A stretch of 25,630 nucleotides of DNA, from NCBI GenBank assembly GCA_040757115.1, contig JBFLYA010000034.1, forward strand, positions 1 through 25,630, in the 5' to 3' direction. This DNA comes from a bacterium. GTDB taxonomy: Bacteria; UBA9089; CG2-30-40-21; SBAY01. A model generated the notes under the pieces. That model ran no database searches and was not told the origin of the DNA. It saw nothing but the letters and a program-made list of their open reading frames with translations. Of this stretch, positions 20,480-25,630 are shown in pieces (position 1 is the first letter of the stretch; each line of letters begins with the position of its first letter). The translations under genes and the position numbers were made by a program.

Positions 20480-20614
20480 TTGGTTAAAAAATTGGTTTGG
20501 TTAAGTATTATTTTATGTAGTTTTGCCAGAGTGGTAGATGCGGCAGATTTGCTTATGACCACCTTATCCGATGGGAAGACGATAAAAATAGGTAAATTAG
20601 GGATAATAAAATAA
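20480..20614 (+). CDS. Small predicted exported peptide
   Basis: A 44-residue frame begins with TTG at 20480, nine bases after AGGAGG (20465-20470). The product reads VKKLVWLSIILCSFARVVDA, a good signal peptide, then ADLLMTTLSDGKTIKIGKLG and a short tail. It ends 18 bases before the DUF2723 gene, so it is likely co-transcribed. No family is recognised. The mature part would be only about 24 residues; it might also be the remnant of a longer secreted protein. Confidence 0.5.
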   Translation: MVKKLVWLSIILCSFARVVDAADLLMTTLSDGKTIKIGKLGIIK

Positions 20615-20632
20615 GGGGTGCCGTTCTAAATT

Positions 20633-22594
20633 ATGGGTAAGAAAAGCAAACAACTAACTCAAAAACAAAAAAGTAAGCATTCTTCTTTTTCTAAAATGTT
20701 AGACTTTATTATAGCCAAAGATGAACCAGTTGTTTCAAACCTATTTGGTTTTATAGATTATCTATGCGGTATTTTAGTTTTTTTAATTGTCTTTGGAATC
20801 TATCTTCATACCTTAACCCCATCTATTGCCTTACATGATGCCGGGGATATGGTAACTGCGGCGTATGTATTGGGTATCCCTCATCCTACGGGGTATCCTC
20901 TTTATTGCCTCCTGGGTAAGTTCTGGATAACTATTCTACCGATAGGTAATATCGCTTACCGAATGAATATGCTTTCGGCATTATGTGCCTCGTTGGCGTG
21001 CCTGATGGTATATTTTACCATTCTAAAGTTAGCCACAAACAGTCCACAGAGGATAAAAAATGATTTCGTTAGTTTTAAATTTATAGCCGCATCAGTAGGA
21101 GCATTTATGCTTGCCTTTGCCGTTACCTTCTGGGAACAGGCATTAATTGCCGAAAAATATACCCTTAATGCTTTATTTGCCACTCTACTAATCTTTATCC
21201 TGCTGAAATGGTATGAATCGCTTAATTCGCCAGATACACACAAGCCGCAATTCTATCTTTACCTTTTCTCTTTTACCCTGGGTCTATCTTTCACTCACCA
21301 TATGCAATCTATATTTCTGATTCCACCGGCTATTTATCTTATTGCCGTAATTACCTATCAGATGAAGAAAGAAAAGACCCAAAAAATACTTACCCCTTAT
21401 CACTTATTTAAGATGTTTATTTGCTTCTTCTTACCGTTATTATTATGGCTATATTTACCCATTCGTGCTTCTACCAATCCTATCCATAATTGGGGTGACC
21501 CTCAAACCGTAGATAGATTTATAGAGCATATCCGCGGCGGACAATATGGCTATTATTTTTCATCCTCAATCAAAGAACTCACCATTAGAATATTTACTCA
21601 TCTTACCAGGTTTTTTCCACATCAATGGACGCTTTATCTGGTTTGGGTTGGAATAGTAGGGATGATAGGACTTTTTAAGCAAAGGCGAAGGATGTTTATT
21701 TTCTTGACATTATTAGTCTTAACCGATATACTTCATTCTATCCGATACACCATCATTAACATAGAAGATTACTACATCCCGTCATTTGCTGTTTTTGGAG
21801 TTTTTACTGGATATGGTTTGTGGAACATAATGAGGTATTTAAAAAAATATTTATCCCCCTACCCGTTACTCCTTTTAGGACTCCTTCCCCTTATCCCATA
21901 TAATCTGCACTTATTTCAAAGCGATAAAAGCCAACACTTTTTTGCTTATGATTACAAAACTAATATCCTCAACCATCTGAAGCCTAATGCCATACTTTTT
22001 AGTGAAGATGACAATATTGGTTTTACCTTATGGTATCTTTGTTATTGTGAGAAAGAGCGACCGGATATTGATTTACTTGACACGGTCTTTATCCAATATA
22101 AATGGTATGCTAATCGAATAAAACCTCTGCATTCTGATTATCCAGAGCAGTTACCTCAAGCCATCTCTGGTGAGATAATCACGCGAATTAAATTAAATAA
22201 TATTATTCATAATAACATTAACTCAAGACCAATTTATGTCTTTTCTGATAACTGGGTAGATAAAAAATATGGGCTTATTCCAGAAGGGATGTGTTGGCGG
22301 GTAGTAGAACACAAGGTAGATAATAAAGAGATGTTCGATGAACTTGAAAAAAATAAGATAGAGTTTAAGATTAGAGGACTAAATAAATCTATTTACAAAG
22401 GCTGGCGAGAAGAGGCAATTATAAATAACTATGCTAATTCATATTCTACCTATGGAGGAATTTATGGAAATATGGGATTCTACGACAAGGCAATTATTGA
22501 GTTACAAAAGGCGCTTAAATTAAACCCTGAGTCTGCAAATGCACATCATAATCTTGAGATAGCTTATAAGAGGTTAAAGGGAGTCAGTCCTTGA
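20633..22594 (+). CDS. DUF2723 membrane glycosyltransferase-like protein with TPR tail
   Basis: This 653-residue polytopic protein has the DUF2723 signature LHDAGDMVTAAYVLGIPHPTGYPLY at about 67-91. It includes the acidic D69/D72 pair in the first outer loop and the GxPHPxGYP block that relate it to protein-O-mannosyltransferase-like (GT-C) enzymes using polyprenyl-linked sugars. About ten membrane segments lie between 45 and 435, followed by a soluble region and a single TPR-like repeat near the end (GNMGFYDKAIIELQKALKLNPESANAHHNLEIAYK). The acceptor is unknown; surface protein glycosylation is the family expectation. GGGGTG precedes the ATG. A terminator overlaps the stop codon. Confidence 0.85.
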   Translation: MGKKSKQLTQKQKSKHSSFSKMLDFIIAKDEPVVSNLFGFIDYLCGILVFLIVFGIYLHTLTPSIALHDAGDMVTAAYVLGIPHPTGYPLYCLLGKFWITILPIGNIAYRMNMLSALCASLACLMVYFTILKLATNSPQRIKNDFVSFKFIAASVGAFMLAFAVTFWEQALIAEKYTLNALFATLLIFILLKWYESLNSPDTHKPQFYLYLFSFTLGLSFTHHMQSIFLIPPAIYLIAVITYQMKKEKTQKILTPYHLFKMFICFFLPLLLWLYLPIRASTNPIHNWGDPQTVDRFIEHIRGGQYGYYFSSSIKELTIRIFTHLTRFFPHQWTLYLVWVGIVGMIGLFKQRRRMFIFLTLLVLTDILHSIRYTIINIEDYYIPSFAVFGVFTGYGLWNIMRYLKKYLSPYPLLLLGLLPLIPYNLHLFQSDKSQHFFAYDYKTNILNHLKPNAILFSEDDNIGFTLWYLCYCEKERPDIDLLDTVFIQYKWYANRIKPLHSDYPEQLPQAISGEIITRIKLNNIIHNNINSRPIYVFSDNWVDKKYGLIPEGMCWRVVEHKVDNKEMFDELEKNKIEFKIRGLNKSIYKGWREEAIINNYANSYSTYGGIYGNMGFYDKAIIELQKALKLNPESANAHHNLEIAYKRLKGVSP

Positions 22595-22645
22595 ATAGGG
22601 AATTTAGTCGTAAATTATATATTCAAGGGTTGCTCCTATTTTTTT
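22580..22645 (+). terminator. Intrinsic terminator after the DUF2723 gene
   Basis: CCTTGAATA (22589-22597) pairs with TATTCAAGG (22620-22628), extended by GGAG (22580-22583) with CTCC (22633-22636), and seven T residues follow at 22639-22645. The stem includes the stop codon of the DUF2723 gene. Confidence 0.75.
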
Positions 22646-22646
22646 A

Positions 22647-22675
22647 TTGACATCAGAGGAAGAAGGTATTATAAT
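22647..22675 (+). promoter_or_regulatory. Consensus promoter of the LptF/G-like gene, near-leaderless
   Basis: TTGACA (22647-22652), 17 bases, TATAAT (22670-22675), both perfect. The start codon at 22684 is only eight bases beyond the -10 box, so the transcript would begin at or within a couple of bases of the ATG. No ribosome site lies at a usual distance. The promoter begins directly after the T tract of the preceding terminator. Confidence 0.75.
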
Positions 22676-22683
22676 TCATAATT

Positions 22684-23769
22684 ATGTGGATTCTTGAGTT
22701 TTATATCTTACGGACATTCTGGAAACCCTTTGTGACGAGCCTTTTCTTCTTTAGTGGATTAATTATCATTACCCGCTTTTTTACCCAGTCAGCGTTATTG
22801 ATAGAAACGCAACTTCCTCCTTTAATCTTTACTGAGTATTTCCTCTGTCAAATACCTTTTGCTCTGGTGTTAGTCAGCCCGGTTGCGGTATTATTAGCCT
22901 GCCTGTTTTCCCTGGGGAGTCTTGCCCATCATAACGAAATTATGGCAATGAAATCATCTGGCGTCCATTCATACCGTATTATTTTACCTATTTTGTTATC
23001 TGCATTGTTCATTAGTTTCTTAATTACAGGTTTTAATAATTCTATTGTTCTAAAGGCGAACCAGAGGGTAAGTAAAATAAAATCACAAAAAATATATCGT
23101 GAAAATATCTCTTTCATCGTTGAAAATCTTTCTTTTAGAAATGATAAAGGCTGGTTTCTGATGATTAAATCGTTTGATAAAGAAAAAGGCAAAATGGAGG
23201 GGATAGAAATTAAAGCCCTGAATGATGAAGGGCACCTTTCTTTACGAATAGATGCTAAAGAGGCAAAGTGGGTAAATGGTATCTGGTGGCTTAAAAAAGG
23301 AATTTTGCGAGGGTTTAATCAACAGGGATTGGTTATCAAGGAAGAAAAGTTTGAAGAGCAAATGCTACAGATGTGGTCTCCAAAAGAAATCTGGTTAATT
23401 AGTCAGGCAGAAAGGAAACAGACTAATGATATGAGTATCAAAGAATTAGTCGCATATATCGAACTACTCAAGGAAAGTGGTTGTAAATTTAATGATAAGT
23501 TAGTTGACCTGCACCTGAAGATTTCTTTCCCTTTTGCTAACCTGATTATGGCATTAATTGGGACAAGTTTATCTTTACAAAAACCCAAAGGCAAAATAGT
23601 GGCAAGTTTTGGCTTGAGTATTCTTATCAGTTTCCTTTACTGGGAGGCAATAGGTATTGGTCGGGCTTTAGGGATGGCTGAAAATTTACCACCAGTCTTT
23701 TCTGCCTGGATTGCCAATATCATTTTTGGGATAGTCGGGATTTATTTAGCATTTAAGATTAAGAATTAG
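22684..23769 (+). CDS. LptF/LptG-family LPS export permease
   Basis: This 361-residue protein of the YjgP/YjgQ family is a membrane subunit of the LptBFG transporter, which extracts lipopolysaccharide from the inner membrane and passes it to the LptC/A bridge. Family layout is complete: three N-terminal membrane segments (about 10-35, 55-80, 98-118) with LVSPVAVLLACLFSLGSLAHHNEIMAMKSSG, the coupling region touching the LptB ATPase, then a periplasmic jellyroll (about 120-260). Three C-terminal segments follow (ISFPFANLIMALIGTSL, then IVASFGLSILISFLYWEAIGIGRALG). Whether F or G cannot be decided. No second permease gene is adjacent. The following gene is convergent, 14 bases away. Confidence 0.92.
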   Translation: MWILEFYILRTFWKPFVTSLFFFSGLIIITRFFTQSALLIETQLPPLIFTEYFLCQIPFALVLVSPVAVLLACLFSLGSLAHHNEIMAMKSSGVHSYRIILPILLSALFISFLITGFNNSIVLKANQRVSKIKSQKIYRENISFIVENLSFRNDKGWFLMIKSFDKEKGKMEGIEIKALNDEGHLSLRIDAKEAKWVNGIWWLKKGILRGFNQQGLVIKEEKFEEQMLQMWSPKEIWLISQAERKQTNDMSIKELVAYIELLKESGCKFNDKLVDLHLKISFPFANLIMALIGTSLSLQKPKGKIVASFGLSILISFLYWEAIGIGRALGMAENLPPVFSAWIANIIFGIVGIYLAFKIKN

Positions 23770-23783
23770 AAAAGAAGTTGCCA

Positions 23784-25361
23784 TTATTCCGCCAGCCAGC
23801 TAAATACTCGATTAACGAAATCGTGGCTAAATACCAGAAGAGAATTAACAAAAGAGGATGTATCACCAAAAACCAGAACTTTGCCCTGACCATAATTTTG
23901 ACAGGCTACAAGGATAATGTCTCCTAATTGTTCATTCGGGTCATAATCTAAATTCCCTAAATATGCCTGTTCGGGATTATCTTCTTTGCCCGGGTCAGAG
24001 TAACCATATTTACCCATAATGATAGGGTAGGCGGGGTGAGTAATTTTTAATGAGGCGCCAACGACAATTCCTGGTTCATCCTCAATATCCTCTAAACCAA
24101 TGGTAATCGGATGATTAAGATACTGATATGAATGAAGCCAACCACCAATGAAATAATCCGCTGAATCAAAATTATATTTAATATTTACTGGTTCTAAAAT
24201 GTCATTTAACTGGTTACTTGCACCTTTTTTATAAAATGTATGGTCTCCTAAAAGAAGTAATGAACCACCCTTTTCAACAAACTCCCAGATAGCCTTGTTT
24301 TCGTCATCCGCAATAGCCTCCTCAATATTTATCATAACTAATATCTTTGCCTCGTTTAATATCTTTTGAGTAATTGTTTTAGTCCAGATGGGTTCAAATC
24401 CAATCCTGGCAACAAACAACGGTAAATTTCCAAACATACCTCCACTGTAAGCCCCAAAATCGTTAAAAGTTGGTATGTTCCAATTTAAAAAGCCTTTTTC
24501 ATAAAAAACAACCTTTTCTTTACTTACAGATTTTTGAGAAGGATGCGGAAATGTCATAAAACCAATTGAAAAACAAACTAACAGCCCAATAATGGGGATA
24601 AAAATTTTACCACCTCTTGTTTGTTCAACCTGAAATTCTACATCTTTTAAACCAAAATAAAGCGGGATAAGAAGGAGTAATGATAAAAAAGTAGGCAGGA
24701 TTAAAATAAAAATATCCTTTTTATGAAAAATCTCTATTAAAAACGCAGCACCAATAACATAAACTATCTGAATAAATAAAACTAAAACTAAACTTAAGAT
24801 TAGAGAAAATATTTTCTTTTTCTGCGAGAAAAGGCACAAACTCAAAATGATGAAGAGCAATAACAAAGAGATAAAAAGCCCAAGAAATGTATGCCCCAGT
24901 AGAATATCCTTTCTAATGAGTGTGCTTAAAGATGCTGTGAATGATAGCGAGAGATTTTGCAATCCACACCAAACAAAAGGATGAAATTTATAAAATATTA
25001 TAAAAAACAGATAAAGGCTCGTCGCAAAAAGTAATGTTGGTATCTCTTTTGGCTGGTAGTTTAATCCTCGTAAAAATAGCCCAAAACCAAATAAAACAAA
25101 GATAACTCCTGTTAATCTTAAAATTATATCTTTGGGAAGTAATGCAAAACCCAGAAGCGAAAAAAATAATCCTGCAATTAACAACCTTTTAGCTACAATC
25201 ATTGGTTTAAATGGGAAATAACTTACCAGAAGGCATAAAAGCAAGATAGTGCCCAGATAGAGATTTAACCAATGAGTAAAAAAACCCATATTTTCTGAAA
25301 GGAAGTTAATAGAAATAAAAAAAAGAGAAAATTTAGTAAATTGGGAATGGTGTATTTCCAT
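23784..25361 (-). CDS. Polytopic membrane protein with GldG/DUF4350-like C-terminal domain
   Basis: This 525-residue protein has about nine to ten hydrophobic segments in residues 1-285, with few charged loops, followed by a soluble domain. That domain has a NIPTFNDFGAYSGGMFGNLP block and the alternating pattern AKILVMINIEEAIADDENKAIWEFVEKGGSLLLLGDH. This strand-turn-helix-GG-x-LLLLGD arrangement is typical of the GATase-like domain of GldG, DUF4350 and related proteins. The C-terminal YGQGKVLVFGDTSSFVNSLL supports it. AGGAGG lies five bases before the ATG. The protein may sense or bind a ligand outside the membrane, but function is unknown. An exosortase-like reading of the membrane half was considered and not adopted. 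Confidence 0.6.
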   Translation of the reverse strand: MEIHHSQFTKFSLFFISINFLSENMGFFTHWLNLYLGTILLLCLLVSYFPFKPMIVAKRLLIAGLFFSLLGFALLPKDIILRLTGVIFVLFGFGLFLRGLNYQPKEIPTLLFATSLYLFFIIFYKFHPFVWCGLQNLSLSFTASLSTLIRKDILLGHTFLGLFISLLLLFIILSLCLFSQKKKIFSLILSLVLVLFIQIVYVIGAAFLIEIFHKKDIFILILPTFLSLLLLIPLYFGLKDVEFQVEQTRGGKIFIPIIGLLVCFSIGFMTFPHPSQKSVSKEKVVFYEKGFLNWNIPTFNDFGAYSGGMFGNLPLFVARIGFEPIWTKTITQKILNEAKILVMINIEEAIADDENKAIWEFVEKGGSLLLLGDHTFYKKGASNQLNDILEPVNIKYNFDSADYFIGGWLHSYQYLNHPITIGLEDIEDEPGIVVGASLKITHPAYPIIMGKYGYSDPGKEDNPEQAYLGNLDYDPNEQLGDIILVACQNYGQGKVLVFGDTSSFVNSLLVFSHDFVNRVFSWLAE

Positions 25362-25386
25362 TGATTCCTCCTGAAAATAAGGAAGT

Positions 25387-25445
25387 AGGAAGTAGAGAGT
25401 AGAGAGTAGAAAGTAAAGAAAACATCACTCCTCAGGCCTATCTCC
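25387..25445 (-). repeat. Inverted copy of the 195-260 repeat
   Basis: The reverse complement gives GGAGATAGGC, TGAGGAGTG, TGTTTTCTTTACTTTC and CTACTCTCTACTTCCT, matching 195-260 block for block with one fewer heptamer unit. It lies just upstream of the membrane protein gene. Confidence 0.75.
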
Positions 25446-25630
25446 TTTTGGTCAATGGTCAATGGTCATTGACTAATGACCATTGACTCCAATCTCTCTC
25501 CCATTAATTTTCATCGTCCTCGTATAATATATATTGTTGGTCATTTTGAATGCCACAATCTTAATTCCTTATTAAATCCCCCACGATTGGGGGTTGGGGG
25601 TTGAAAATAAAATTAAAAAATTAATTATTA
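25446..25630. other. Right-edge intergenic region
   Basis: No gene is seen. GGTCAATGGTCATTGACTAATGACC forms overlapping inverted repeats at about 25452-25490, and CCCCCACGATTGGGGG gives a small hairpin near 25579-25594. These resemble other phrase-like intergenic repeats of the window. Confidence 0.5.

Noticed and set aside
23784-25361. Exosortase/archaeosortase identity for the membrane half
   Set aside because: Multiple helices fit loosely, but the Cys, Arg and His catalytic blocks of that family are not visible.

Overview
The window is bacterial: dense single-exon genes, Shine-Dalgarno sites and sigma70-type promoters, low GC (roughly 35-40% by eye). An LptF/LptG-type permease implies an outer membrane with LPS. 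The LTD/FlgD-like surface protein, DUF2723 membrane glycosyltransferase, NusG-domain-II protein and long AT-rich spacers full of degenerate phrase-like repeats suggest an uncultured diderm candidate phylum (Omnitrophota/Desantisbacteria-like or FCB-like). That placement is an impression, not a result.

Layout. 1-3517 (+): a NusG-domain-II protein; a hicAB toxin-antitoxin pair followed by an integron attC-like site, with a small inverted-repeat element on each side; then lepA. 3597-6554 (-): an LTD surface protein, a REP-associated transposase remnant beside a strong hairpin, and a first type I glutamine synthetase. 6870-7985 (+): a Fic protein behind a near-perfect promoter. 8030-9614: a repeat-rich spacer, a RelE-like toxin/antitoxin pair and a DUF5678/retropepsin-like pair (-). 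9842-11727: a complete insertion sequence with two-box ends, a long structured leader and a DDE transposase (+). 11722-18391 (-): a nitrogen-metabolism block of gltB-like glutamate synthase, a second glutamine synthetase, NH3-dependent NAD synthetase and a GAF-ANTAR antiterminator, interleaved with mazEF and a nucleotidyltransferase pair. 19315-23769 (+): fumarase alpha subunit, a tiny exported peptide, a DUF2723 protein and an LptF/G permease. 23784-25361 (-): a polytopic membrane protein with a GldG/DUF4350-like C-terminal domain.

Main result. The leader of the glutamate synthase gene (18392-18558, minus strand) is laid out as an ANTAR-responsive attenuator: promoter, two stem-loops with hexaloops carrying A at position 1 and G at position 4, and an intrinsic terminator whose 5' arm is buried in the second stem-loop. 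A GAF-ANTAR protein is encoded 4.3 kb away on the same strand. The sequence therefore proposes both regulator and RNA target for control of ammonia assimilation.

Other points: a hicAB gene cassette with a convincing attC; a family of short elements with terminal inverted repeats, one with a perfect 8-bp target duplication; near-identical promoter regions driving mazEF and the DUF5678 operon; a nested-stem RNA candidate inside the insertion sequence; and an insertion-sequence end that supplies the stop codon of the ANTAR gene. Toxin-antitoxin or toxin-like loci number about six in 16 kb.
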